A DNA stretch of 14,344 bases, from assembly GCA_964245425.1 (NCBI GenBank), contig CAXTMV010000136.1:1-14344 (forward strand), in the 5' to 3' direction. This DNA comes from JACMLD01 sp964245425 (GTDB taxonomy: Bacteria; Bacteroidota; Bacteroidia; Chitinophagales; Chitinophagaceae). Every line of letters starts with the position of its first letter. Positions within the stretch are counted from its first letter, which is position 1. The notes beneath the pieces were generated by a model, which was not told the origin of the DNA, ran no database searches, and saw nothing but the letters and a program-made list of their open reading frames with translations. Below are positions 1 through 6,564 of the stretch, piece after piece. The position numbers were made by a program, and so were the translations under genes.

Positions 1-641
1 TGCCTACACAGTTTGCGAAAATCAGGCCGGGCAACACCGTTATTGACCTGGGTTCAGGGGCCGGCAATGACTGTTTCATCGCCCGCGCCGAAACAGGAGA
101 AACCGGCCAGGTGATAGGCATCGATTTTACGCCTGCCATGATCGAGAAAGCCAGGTTAAACGCCGATGAATTAGGTTATAAAAATGTTACGTTTCGCCAG
201 GGCGATATTGAAAATATGCCGATCAGTGCAAATACCGCTGATGTCATTGTCAGCAATTGTGTTTTAAACCTGGTGCCGGATAAACGAAACGTCTTTACGG
301 ATATATTTCGTGTTCTGAAAGCCGGGGGACATTTCAGTATTTCCGATATTGTTTTAACGGGTGAATTGCCGGAAGCCTTGCAAAAGGATATGGAAATGTT
401 TGCCGGCTGCGTAGCAGGCGCTATTCAAAAAACGGCCTACCTGCAATTAATAACTGATACCGGCTTTGAAAATATTACCCTGCAAAAACAAAAGCCGATT
501 GTTATTCCGGACGATATTTTAAGCCGCTATCTCAATGCGAAAGAATTGAGTGCATTTAAAGCAGGGAATACCGGCATTTTCAGCATAACAGTGTTTGCTC
601 AAAAACCAGCTTGCGGCGCACCCGGAACGGGATGCTGCTAA
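1..641 (+). CDS. arsM: Arsenite S-adenosylmethionine methyltransferase ArsM, 5'-truncated by the window edge
   Basis: The frame is open from base 3, so the gene begins outside the window; 212 residues remain. ArsM transfers methyl groups from SAM to trivalent arsenic in the cytoplasm, giving methylated arsenicals. The visible part starts inside the family's GCGNP(T) region and carries SAM motif I (VIDLGSGAGNDCF, fragment residues 13-25), the acidic strand-2 end (VIGIDFTPAMIEKA), the SNCVLNLVPDK motif (Cys at fragment residue 86) and the conserved AGCVAGA cysteine (codon 408-410), matching the second arsenic-binding Cys of the family. The first arsenic-binding Cys lies upstream of the window. 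The tail CGAPGTGCC adds a Cys and a Cys pair, as in many bacterial ArsM. A GTG at 111 is an internal valine, not a start. The gene is followed at 8 bp by a micro-ORF and then arsC, so it belongs to an ars operon. I am very sure of the family. Confidence 0.95.
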   Translation, partial: PTQFAKIRPGNTVIDLGSGAGNDCFIARAETGETGQVIGIDFTPAMIEKARLNADELGYKNVTFRQGDIENMPISANTADVIVSNCVLNLVPDKRNVFTDIFRVLKAGGHFSISDIVLTGELPEALQKDMEMFAGCVAGAIQKTAYLQLITDTGFENITLQKQKPIVIPDDILSRYLNAKELSAFKAGNTGIFSITVFAQKPACGAPGTGCC

Positions 642-649
642 TAATCAAT

Positions 650-775
650 ATGAAAAAATATTACAGAACCATCCTTATTACCGTTTCCGTTGCGGTGCTC
701 AACCTGATTTTTGGATTTGACCCAGAATTCACTATTATAAACCTTATCTGGTTAATCCCCCTCCAAACACAATGA
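650..775 (+). CDS. Small hydrophobic peptide (41 aa) between arsM and arsC, function unknown
   Basis: ATG at 650 opens a 41-codon frame ending with TGA at 773-775. It begins MKKYYRTILITV and ends IPLQTQ. A basic N-terminus (K2, K3, R6) precedes a hydrophobic stretch at about residues 8-23. A short DPE loop and a second apolar segment at about 28-39 follow, so one membrane span or a short hairpin with the N-terminus inside is likely. It starts 8 bp after the arsM stop, and its stop overlaps the arsC start in an ATGA arrangement (arsC ATG at 772). That is typical of translational coupling and suggests it is really translated. I do not recognise a family. It could be a small membrane partner of arsenic handling, a coupling leader for arsC, or the remnant of a longer membrane protein. 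Function is not assigned. Confidence 0.6.
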   Translation: MKKYYRTILITVSVAVLNLIFGFDPEFTIINLIWLIPLQTQ

Positions 776-1197
776 AAAAAATTTTAGTGCTTTGCACAGG
801 AAACAGCTGCAGGAGTCAGATAGCCGAGGGCTATCTCAGGCATTTTGCAGGTAAAAAAGCTGAGGTATACAGCGCCGGCATTGAAACGCATGGTGTGAAC
901 CCACTTGCTGTAACAATTATGCAGGAAGACGGCATTGATATCGCTGGTCATACCTCCAACCATGTGAACGAATATAAAGACATCCATTTCGACTACATAA
1001 TTACGGTATGCGATAATGCAAATGAGCGCTGCCCGGTTTTTCCTTCAACAGCAAAGAAGTTTCACCAGAATTTCAATGACCCTTCAAAAACCAGCGGCAC
1101 GGCGATGTCAATAATGAACAGTTTTAGAACAGTAAGAGATGAAATTAAAAAATATATGCAGCTGTTTGTTGAAGCGCATTTGAACTCGGTCCACTGA
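772..1197 (+). CDS. arsC: Thioredoxin-coupled arsenate reductase (low-molecular-weight phosphatase fold)
   Basis: This 141-residue cytoplasmic enzyme should reduce arsenate to arsenite, feeding ArsM and efflux. The P-loop CTGNSCRS gives the CX5R signature with nucleophile Cys8 and Arg14. Two further cysteines, Cys80 (TVC) and Cys87 (ERCP), are seven residues apart, as in the thioredoxin-dependent ArsC of Staphylococcus aureus (Cys10, Cys82, Cys89). This triad separates it from ordinary tyrosine phosphatases. The DPS motif at 103-105 fits the family's catalytic Asp-Pro region. Length is normal (about 130-145 aa). The start is fixed by the ATGA overlap with the upstream micro-ORF, and the N-terminal MKKILVLC is typical. 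It is the last gene of the ars operon here, ending 5 bp from the convergent mocA-like gene with no obvious terminator between. Confidence 0.93.
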   Translation: MKKILVLCTGNSCRSQIAEGYLRHFAGKKAEVYSAGIETHGVNPLAVTIMQEDGIDIAGHTSNHVNEYKDIHFDYIITVCDNANERCPVFPSTAKKFHQNFNDPSKTSGTAMSIMNSFRTVRDEIKKYMQLFVEAHLNSVH

Positions 1198-1202
1198 TCA
1201 TG

Positions 1203-1799
1203 CTAACAATTATTTTTTAACAGTCGCTCATAATCAGCTGCTGTATCAATATCAATATCTCCCAGCGGAAAGGAGACAGTAGCAATATCCTTTTGTTGCA
1301 GAATCAGTTTTTTTGCCCCTACATCACCTTTTAATGCCAACAAATCTGCAAAAATGGACCGCGCAAAAATGGCCGGTATGCCGATGCTGTCGCCATATTT
1401 GCTCGCTACAATAGCATGCGCTTTTTCCTTTTGCACTTTTATCAGTTCATCAAGCAAGCCGGCACTGGTATGGGGCTGGTCACATACCATAAAAAGAACG
1501 TTTTCCGGTGGCTCTGCCTGATCCAGCAGCCAGTTTAATCCGCAGTGTATGGAGGATGCCATGCCTTCCTGCCAAAACGCATTGGTAATATAAGCGAGTT
1601 TGTCATGTATGATACCAGGCTGTACCAGCATGGCATTGGCACCCAGCACAACCGTTACACGGTTGGCCGCGGAGGCCATTGCTATTTCTATGCTATGCTG
1701 AAGCAGGGTAGTTTGATTGAAAACAAGGGTCTGCTTGGGCTTACCCAACCGGGAAGAAGCGCCGCCAGCAAGGATAACAATATCACAAGACGATTGCAT
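1203..1799 (-). CDS. mocA: MocA-like molybdopterin cytidylyltransferase (MobA-type NTP transferase)
   Basis: This 198-residue cytoplasmic nucleotidyltransferase likely joins CMP to molybdopterin, giving the MCD form of the cofactor used by xanthine-oxidase-family enzymes. The nucleotide-binding motif LAGGASSRLGKPKQ is at residues 10-23. EGMASSI follows at 78-84, CDQPH at 106-110 (metal-binding Asp107), GDVGAKK at 158-164 and DIDTAADY at 183-190; all are hallmarks of the MocA/NTP_transf_3 group. It is the last gene of the molybdenum hydroxylase operon, 35 bp after xdhC. The link to the two upstream oxidoreductase subunits supports CTP (MocA) over GTP (MobA) specificity, but the sequence alone does not prove the nucleotide. 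It converges on arsC, five bases apart. Confidence 0.85.
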   Translation of the reverse strand: MQSSCDIVILAGGASSRLGKPKQTLVFNQTTLLQHSIEIAMASAANRVTVVLGANAMLVQPGIIHDKLAYITNAFWQEGMASSIHCGLNWLLDQAEPPENVLFMVCDQPHTSAGLLDELIKVQKEKAHAIVASKYGDSIGIPAIFARSIFADLLALKGDVGAKKLILQQKDIATVSFPLGDIDIDTAADYERLLKNNC

Positions 1800-1834
1800 A
1801 ACAAGCGCAATTGAATAGGTTTTGCTACAATTAT

Positions 1835-2992
1835 TTATCGGCCGGCCAGTGGTATTTGCTCTATTGTTAAGGCAGATCGATTATGAATGGGCCCGGTATA
1901 ATCCTTCAGGGAGATACCTTTTGCAACGGCAAATATGGCTTTTATTTCAGCTAATATAGATAAAGCGATTTCTTCGGCTGTTTCGGCGCCAATGTCCAAT
2001 CCTACAGGGCTATGAATAGCAGATAATTGTGCGCGGGTAAAATGGATCCCCTTTTCACTTAGCTCCGCCAGTATCCGTTCAAACTTTTTCTTTGGCCCCA
2101 GCATGCCGATGTACATCATCTGTTTTTCAGCCATTGCTGCCAGCATTTCCTTATCGTAGTTATAGTTATGCGTCATTAACACAATGGCCGTTCTATCCTG
2201 AAAAGCAACATGGCCCATTACCTGTTCAGGTTTCGCCAGCAATACCTGGCAACTGGCCGGAAATCTTTCCTTCTTTGCATAAGCGGGGCGCCCATCAATG
2301 ATAGTGGTTTTCCATCCCAATATTTCAGCCATGGCAACCAGTGGCAGGATATCATTGCCCGCCCCGATTATAACCAATGAAATAGCGGGCGGAATAAAAT
2401 CCGTAAATGCGGTAAACTGGAATGTATCGGTAATATAGTGGTGAAAAGTTGATTGCCCGCGATCCAATGCATCTTTGGCGCCTGCAATTAAAGCATCGGT
2501 CAGAAAAATACCTTCACCGGTTAAAGTTGAGCTTTCATCCAGCAATAAGCAGGTGCCGGGTTGCGGATCTCTTTTATTGGATAAGCAAAACAGGGTAACC
2601 AATGATACCGGATTTTTTTTGCCGGCGATTATCTTTAAAAGCTGGAGCGGGTTATTTATTTTATCGGCCACCACCGGCTCAATCAGCACCTGTATAATCC
2701 CGTTGCAGCCAAGTTGCATGCCCATTACTGCATCTTCTTCGTCGCTGGTATCATAAGTAACCAGCATGGATTGCTGTTGCATAATTACCAGCAACGCTTT
2801 GCGAAGCGCATCCCCTTCCAGGCAACCACCGCTAATGGCGCCGGTAAGCCGGCCCTCTTCCGTAATCAGCATCCGGGCGCCAGGCCTGCGGTAAGAAGAA
2901 CCATCCACCTGCACAACCGTTGCCAGTGCTGTCTTTATATTATCCTTTACCGCTTCATCGTATGCCCTGATAATATCTTCAATTTCTTTCAT
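1835..2992 (-). CDS. xdhC: XdhC/CoxF-family molybdenum cofactor maturation protein
   Basis: XdhC proteins bind the molybdenum cofactor, promote its sulfuration and hand it to xanthine-oxidase-family apoenzymes; they are not part of the finished enzyme. The N-terminal XdhC domain shows GSSYRRPGARMLI (residues 31-43), GAISGGCLEGD (51-61, with Cys57) and LGCNGIIQVLIEP (94-106, with Cys96). The C-terminal Rossmann domain starts at LVIIGAGNDILPL (about 206-218) and ends with the conserved GLDIGAETAEEIALSI (331-346). Length (385 aa) is normal for the two-domain form. The ATG is only 6 bp past the cytochrome stop, so it is surely co-transcribed. Its presence with a MocA-like gene implies the oxidoreductase upstream needs a sulfurated MCD cofactor. 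Confidence 0.93.
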   Translation of the reverse strand: MKEIEDIIRAYDEAVKDNIKTALATVVQVDGSSYRRPGARMLITEEGRLTGAISGGCLEGDALRKALLVIMQQQSMLVTYDTSDEEDAVMGMQLGCNGIIQVLIEPVVADKINNPLQLLKIIAGKKNPVSLVTLFCLSNKRDPQPGTCLLLDESSTLTGEGIFLTDALIAGAKDALDRGQSTFHHYITDTFQFTAFTDFIPPAISLVIIGAGNDILPLVAMAEILGWKTTIIDGRPAYAKKERFPASCQVLLAKPEQVMGHVAFQDRTAIVLMTHNYNYDKEMLAAMAEKQMMYIGMLGPKKKFERILAELSEKGIHFTRAQLSAIHSPVGLDIGAETAEEIALSILAEIKAIFAVAKGISLKDYTGPIHNRSALTIEQIPLAGR

Positions 2993-2998
2993 ACCAAT

Positions 2999-3625
2999 CT
3001 ATTTGGATGGCAGGTAAGCGCCTTTATCAATCCATGCCTTAAAATCTTTTGCAAATGCAGCATGGCTCACAGGTGGCAGCGTTCTGCCATCACCCGGGTT
3101 CCATCCGCCCAATACCAGTTTATCATTGGTAACATGATCGATCAATTGCGCCAGTGTTTTATGACCATTGCGATTGGGATCTTTTAATTGTGCTGCCAGC
3201 TCTCTGGGGGATTTACCTTCAAAAACCATTTTCATGTCGGCAGGCGGCAAATGCCAGTTGGGGTTGCCAGGCGGCATATGCGCCCCGGCCGTATTTTGTG
3301 GCTGGTGACAATTTGCACATTTCAATGCATACAGGCCTTTTCCATCGGGGCCTCTTTTTACATTTTGTGTATGCAAATGGCTGTCGTCTCCCTGTAACGG
3401 TATATCGCCTTTCGGATGACAATTCATACAACGCGGGCTCATCAATACTTTATAAGCCGCTAAGAAAGCCTTTTTTGAACCAATGCTGTCTTTCAGCGGT
3501 GGTAAATTATCTGCAGCGTAAGCATTTGTACAGTATGGTTGATCGCTGAAATGATCGGACATGGCAAAAGAAGAAAAAGCCACCAATGCTATTACCATAC
3601 CAATGATTGAATACGTTCTCATCAT
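2999..3625 (-). CDS. Di-haem c-type cytochrome, probable electron acceptor of the molybdenum hydroxylase
   Basis: This 208-residue protein has a hydrophobic N-terminus (about residues 7-23) that should act as a Sec signal or anchor, placing it in the periplasm. It has two CXXCH haem-attachment motifs, CMNCH at 66-70 and CANCH at 103-107. The following HMPPGNPNWHLPP segment and the C-terminal FKAWIDKGAYLP resemble proteins commonly labelled isoquinoline 1-oxidoreductase subunit. It lies 10 bp after the molybdopterin subunit and 6 bp before xdhC. The operon has no FAD subunit, so electrons from the 2Fe-2S clusters most likely pass to this cytochrome and then to the respiratory chain (inference from context). 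The gene opens with two consecutive ATG codons, and either could be the start. Confidence 0.85.
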   Translation of the reverse strand: MMRTYSIIGMVIALVAFSSFAMSDHFSDQPYCTNAYAADNLPPLKDSIGSKKAFLAAYKVLMSPRCMNCHPKGDIPLQGDDSHLHTQNVKRGPDGKGLYALKCANCHQPQNTAGAHMPPGNPNWHLPPADMKMVFEGKSPRELAAQLKDPNRNGHKTLAQLIDHVTNDKLVLGGWNPGDGRTLPPVSHAAFAKDFKAWIDKGAYLPSK

Positions 3626-3635
3626 TTTTTGATAG

Positions 3636-5804
3636 TTATGCTTTCAGGTTTATGGATCCAAAGGGAAGTTTTCTGATGCGTTTGCCCGTTGCTTTAAAAA
3701 TGGCATTCGCGATAGCGGGCGCTGTTGGCGGAACACATGGTTCTCCTGCACCTCCCATCTTATCCGTACTCGGCACAATATGCACTTCTATGGCCGGCGC
3801 TTCATACATGCGCGCTATCTTATAATCATGAAAATTACTTTGTTGCACCATGCCTTTGTCAATGGTTATCTCTCCATACAAAGCCATCGTTAACCCAAAC
3901 ACAATACCACTTTCCATCTGCGCCTTCACCCCATCAGGATTAACCGCCAACCCGCAATCGATGGCACAGGTTACTTTATGTACTTTAACATGGCCATGGG
4001 CATCAAGCGAAATTTCTGCCACCTGTGCCACAAAGCTGAGAAAAGATTCATGCACGGCCACCCCATGAAAATGCCCCTTGGGCAATGGTTCACCCCATCC
4101 TGCTTTTTCTGTGGCCAGGTTCAATGCGGCCAAATGCCTTTTATGATCTTTTAGTAAATGCCGGCGATAATCAACAGGATCTTTACCCGCCTGTGCGGCC
4201 AGCTCATCGATCATCGATTCCATGGCATAACCGGTATGGGTGTTGCCGACAGATCGGTACCATAATACATGCACCGGCAGTTTGGGGCTGTGCAATCCTA
4301 CATAACTATCTGCCAGGCCTGTTGTATAAGGCGAATCATTAACACCTTCTACCGACGACCCATCGATACCATCTTTTATCATGGCGGCAAACATGGTTCC
4401 CTCCATAATGGATTGCCCTACGATGGTTTGCTTCCAGGCCACTGGGTAACCATCATCGCCCACACCAATTTTAATGCGGTGCAGAAAAGCCGGACGGTAA
4501 TAAGCAGCCCGCATATCGTCTTCTCTTGTCCATACCATTTTTATTGCCTTGCCGCTTGCTTTGGCAATGTGCACCGCCTCGGAAACAAAATCGGAATCAG
4601 GCGTGGCACGTCTTCCGAAACCGCCACCGAGGTAAGGCGTTATCATATCTACCTGTTCATTTGCAAGGCCAAGAATTTTTGCGGCGGCCGCCTGGTCTAC
4701 GCCGGGCAATTGTGTACCTGTCCATATTTCGCATTTATTGTCGCCTATTTTTACGGTACAGTTAATGGGTTCCATGGGTGCATGCGCCAGGTAGGGAAAT
4801 TCATATTCCGCCTCAATAATTTTCACCGCTTTTTTCAAACCTGCTTCTACATCTCCTTTTTGCAGTGCGGCTGCACCTTTTTGGTCCGCCAGCTTTTTAT
4901 AGTCGGCCAATTGTGACACACTGTTAAGGTTGGTATTCGGACCCGGATCCCACACTATCTTTAATGCATCGCGTCCTTTTTTTGCCGCCCAGAAATGATC
5001 CGCCAGCACGGCCACCCCCGTAGGGATTTCAACCACCTCACGTACACCAGTAATCGCTTTAGTAACGGAAGCATCAAAAGAGATTACTTTGCCACCTATT
5101 ACAGGTGAATGGGCCACCAAGGCTGTCAGCAAACCGGGAAAATGCACGTCCATGCCATATTTGGCAGTGCCGTTTACTTTATCGGGCGCATCCAGCCTTT
5201 TTACTCCTTTGCCAATATATTTCCATTGTTCCGGCTTTCTTAGTTCTACCCCGCCGGGAGGAGGCAGGGCAGCGGCTGCCGTGGCCAGTTCCCCATAACT
5301 TGCTTTTTGATTGCCGTAAATAACCATTCCGTTTTCCGTCTTACAATCCGCTGGTTTTACGCCCCATTTTTCTGCCGCCGCTTGTACCAGCAAAACCCTG
5401 GCAGTGGCGCCCGCTTGCCGGTAACGGTCAAATTCAGACCAAGTGGTACTTGAGCCGCCGGTAATCTGTAAACCAAAAGCAGGATGCAGGTAAGATTTTC
5501 CTGCGGGACTGTGTTCAATGCTGATATTTTTCCAGTCGGCATCCAGTTCTTCTGCAATCAGCATGCTCAGTGTTGTCCAGATACCCTGTCCCATTTCTAC
5601 ATGCGCCAGGGTTATGTTGATGCTCTCATCTACCCCTACGCGTAAAAAGGCATTGGGCGAAAAATAAAGCGTGGGGGCGCCTGCATTCAGCTTTTTTAAT
5701 TGCTTTGCGCTTACGGGAAGCATAAAGGAGATGACCAGCCCGCCACCCAGTACAGCGCCAGATTTGAGAAATTGCCTTCTGCCTATTTGTGTTGATTCAC
5801 TCAT
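3636..5804 (-). CDS. Xanthine-dehydrogenase-family molybdopterin-binding subunit, IorB-like, Tat-exported
   Basis: This is the large catalytic subunit of a molybdenum hydroxylase (722 aa, normal for the single-chain IorB type). A twin-arginine signal is seen at residues 8-33 (GRRQFLKSGAVLGGG followed by an apolar stretch and VSA), so the folded, cofactor-loaded enzyme is exported to the periplasm. Cofactor-contact motifs include the EMGQG loop at 70-74 and GGGFGRR at 393-399. The catalytic glutamate lies in GGAGEP near the C-terminus (Glu688), the base that activates water for hydroxylation. The start overlaps the stop of the 2Fe-2S gene (ATGA at 5804-5801), and an AAGGAGG lies 6 bases upstream. 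Closest named relatives are isoquinoline 1-oxidoreductase beta chains and periplasmic aldehyde oxidoreductases. The substrate, an N-heteroaromatic or an aldehyde, cannot be told from sequence. Confidence 0.92.
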   Translation of the reverse strand: MSESTQIGRRQFLKSGAVLGGGLVISFMLPVSAKQLKKLNAGAPTLYFSPNAFLRVGVDESINITLAHVEMGQGIWTTLSMLIAEELDADWKNISIEHSPAGKSYLHPAFGLQITGGSSTTWSEFDRYRQAGATARVLLVQAAAEKWGVKPADCKTENGMVIYGNQKASYGELATAAAALPPPGGVELRKPEQWKYIGKGVKRLDAPDKVNGTAKYGMDVHFPGLLTALVAHSPVIGGKVISFDASVTKAITGVREVVEIPTGVAVLADHFWAAKKGRDALKIVWDPGPNTNLNSVSQLADYKKLADQKGAAALQKGDVEAGLKKAVKIIEAEYEFPYLAHAPMEPINCTVKIGDNKCEIWTGTQLPGVDQAAAAKILGLANEQVDMITPYLGGGFGRRATPDSDFVSEAVHIAKASGKAIKMVWTREDDMRAAYYRPAFLHRIKIGVGDDGYPVAWKQTIVGQSIMEGTMFAAMIKDGIDGSSVEGVNDSPYTTGLADSYVGLHSPKLPVHVLWYRSVGNTHTGYAMESMIDELAAQAGKDPVDYRRHLLKDHKRHLAALNLATEKAGWGEPLPKGHFHGVAVHESFLSFVAQVAEISLDAHGHVKVHKVTCAIDCGLAVNPDGVKAQMESGIVFGLTMALYGEITIDKGMVQQSNFHDYKIARMYEAPAIEVHIVPSTDKMGGAGEPCVPPTAPAIANAIFKATGKRIRKLPFGSINLKA

Positions 5805-6271
5805 TGTATGCCTCCTTCTTTTTGTAGTTTAGCCGCCAGGTGAATGGCTTTTCGGATACGCGGATAGGTTCCGCAGCGGCAGATATTACCGCTCATGGCA
5901 TTATCGATATCATCGTCAGTCGGGTTGGGATTTTCACGCAGCAACACGGCGGCAGACATTAATTGCCCGCTCTGGCAATAGCCGCATTGCGGCACATCTT
6001 CTTCCAGCCAGGCCCTTTGCAACACATGGTTGGATGCAGCCGACAGGCCTTCGATGGTGATGATCTGCTGCCCGGCAGCCCTTGACACCAGCGTTACACA
6101 AGACCTTACGGCTTCACCATTCAGGTGAACGGTACAGGCCCCGCACTGGGCCATGCCGCAGCCAAATTTTGTTCCGGTCAGCCCCAGTACATCGCGTAGC
6201 ACCCAGAGCAGGGGCATATCGGCAGGCACTTCTGCTTCATATTCCTTTTGGTTAATGATGAATTTTGCCAT
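5801..6271 (-). CDS. (2Fe-2S)-binding subunit of the molybdenum hydroxylase, IorA-like
   Basis: This small electron-transfer subunit (156 aa) pairs with the molybdopterin subunit encoded next. The N-terminal plant-ferredoxin-type cluster uses Cys38, Cys43, Cys46 and Cys58 (GCGMAQCGACTVHLNG then SC). The C-terminal helical-domain cluster uses Cys96, Cys99, Cys131 and Cys133 (QCGYCQSGQ and NICRCGTY). All eight ligands are present. It has no signal peptide, so by analogy with IorAB-type enzymes it should be carried through Tat bound to the large subunit. It is the first gene of the five-gene operon and overlaps the next by 4 bp. The ATG at 6271 gives the expected short lead before the first strand. 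Upstream lies a 293-bp divergent region with inverted repeats that may hold its promoter. Confidence 0.95.
   Translation of the reverse strand: MAKFIINQKEYEAEVPADMPLLWVLRDVLGLTGTKFGCGMAQCGACTVHLNGEAVRSCVTLVSRAAGQQIITIEGLSAASNHVLQRAWLEEDVPQCGYCQSGQLMSAAVLLRENPNPTDDDIDNAMSGNICRCGTYPRIRKAIHLAAKLQKEGGIQ
5811..5817 (-). promoter_or_regulatory. Strong Shine-Dalgarno (AAGGAGG) before the molybdopterin subunit
   Basis: On the - strand AAGGAGG sits 6 bases before the ATG at 5804 and lies inside the last codons of the 2Fe-2S gene (Lys-Glu-Gly-Gly). A consensus site at ideal spacing supports the chosen start and, with the ATGA overlap, efficient re-initiation. Bacteroidota usually rely little on Shine-Dalgarno pairing, so the match could partly reflect coding needs. 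Confidence 0.5.
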
Positions 6272-6291
6272 ACATTAATTTTATTGTTAAA

Positions 6292-6321
6292 ACAGGAAAG
6301 CAAATAATCTACTTTGCCTGT
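6292..6321. promoter_or_regulatory. Inverted repeat just upstream of the 2Fe-2S subunit gene
   Basis: ACAGGAAAG (6292-6300) and CTTT-G-CCTGT (6312-6321) form a 9-bp dyad with one unpaired G and an 11-base centre. It begins 20 bp upstream of the ATG at 6271, so on the - strand it falls in the promoter or 5' leader of the molybdenum hydroxylase operon. It could be an operator or an RNA hairpin; the sequence does not decide. Confidence 0.4.
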
Positions 6322-6349
6322 AAAGATTGCCATTAGCTACCCAATAAAT

Positions 6350-6379
6350 AAAAGCGTACCTGAAAATTACGCTTTTTTT
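6350..6379 (+). terminator. Terminator-like hairpin with T-tract in the divergent region
   Basis: AAAAGCGTA (6350-6358) and TACGCTTTT (6368-6376) form a perfect 9-bp stem with a 9-base loop, and seven Ts run from 6373 to 6379. Read on the + strand this is a plausible intrinsic terminator, though the stem is only moderately GC-rich. On the - strand the trailing TTTTATTTATT also resembles a T-tract. No gene precedes it on + here, so it would end an unannotated leader, small RNA or antisense transcript, or insulate the two divergent units. Confidence 0.45.
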
Positions 6380-6471
6380 GCGTTAACTACCGGTAATTGC
6401 TCCTGTCAATGCAAGTAAGCCCAAATAATCAGCCAAGATAATAGACGATGGGATTAAAAGAGGAGGCCCAA

Positions 6472-6498
6472 AATATCCGTATTTTTATCCCGGATATT
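6472..6498. promoter_or_regulatory. Inverted repeat upstream of tag
   Basis: AATATCCG (6472-6479) and CGGATATT (6491-6498) are perfect 8-bp arms around an 11-base AT-rich centre. The right arm ends 66 bp before the tag ATG. Arm and spacer lengths suit a dimeric regulator's operator, but a chance repeat cannot be excluded. Confidence 0.35.
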
Positions 6499-6564
6499 CG
6501 AATCGCCTTAGAATCATCTTCCAGGCATTTTATTTAAAGGAATCAATAAACCTGATTTTATTAT

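Larger units (their letters stand above)
6272..6564. other. Divergent intergenic region between the molybdenum hydroxylase operon and tag
   Basis: This 293-bp AT-rich stretch must hold the 5' control regions of both flanking units. I found no exact TAnnTTTG (Bacteroidota -7) match on either strand. It holds three inverted repeats (listed separately), a perfect 8-bp palindrome TACCGGTA at 6388-6395, and a 29-codon frame at 6448-6537 that I do not consider proven. Confidence 0.6.

Noticed and set aside
2714..3187. 157-codon + strand frame across xdhC and the cytochrome gene
   Set aside because: Antisense to two well-supported coding regions and without family features.
4269..4916. Long + strand frame (215 codons) inside the molybdopterin subunit gene
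   Set aside because: Antisense shadow of a strongly supported gene; its translation is rich in Cys, His and Tyr with no recognisable domain.
6448..6537. 29-codon + strand frame upstream of tag beginning MGLKEEAQNIRIF
   Set aside because: Short, no overlap with a neighbour, no clear family or ribosome site, and it covers an inverted repeat that better explains the sequence. Conservation would be needed to accept it.
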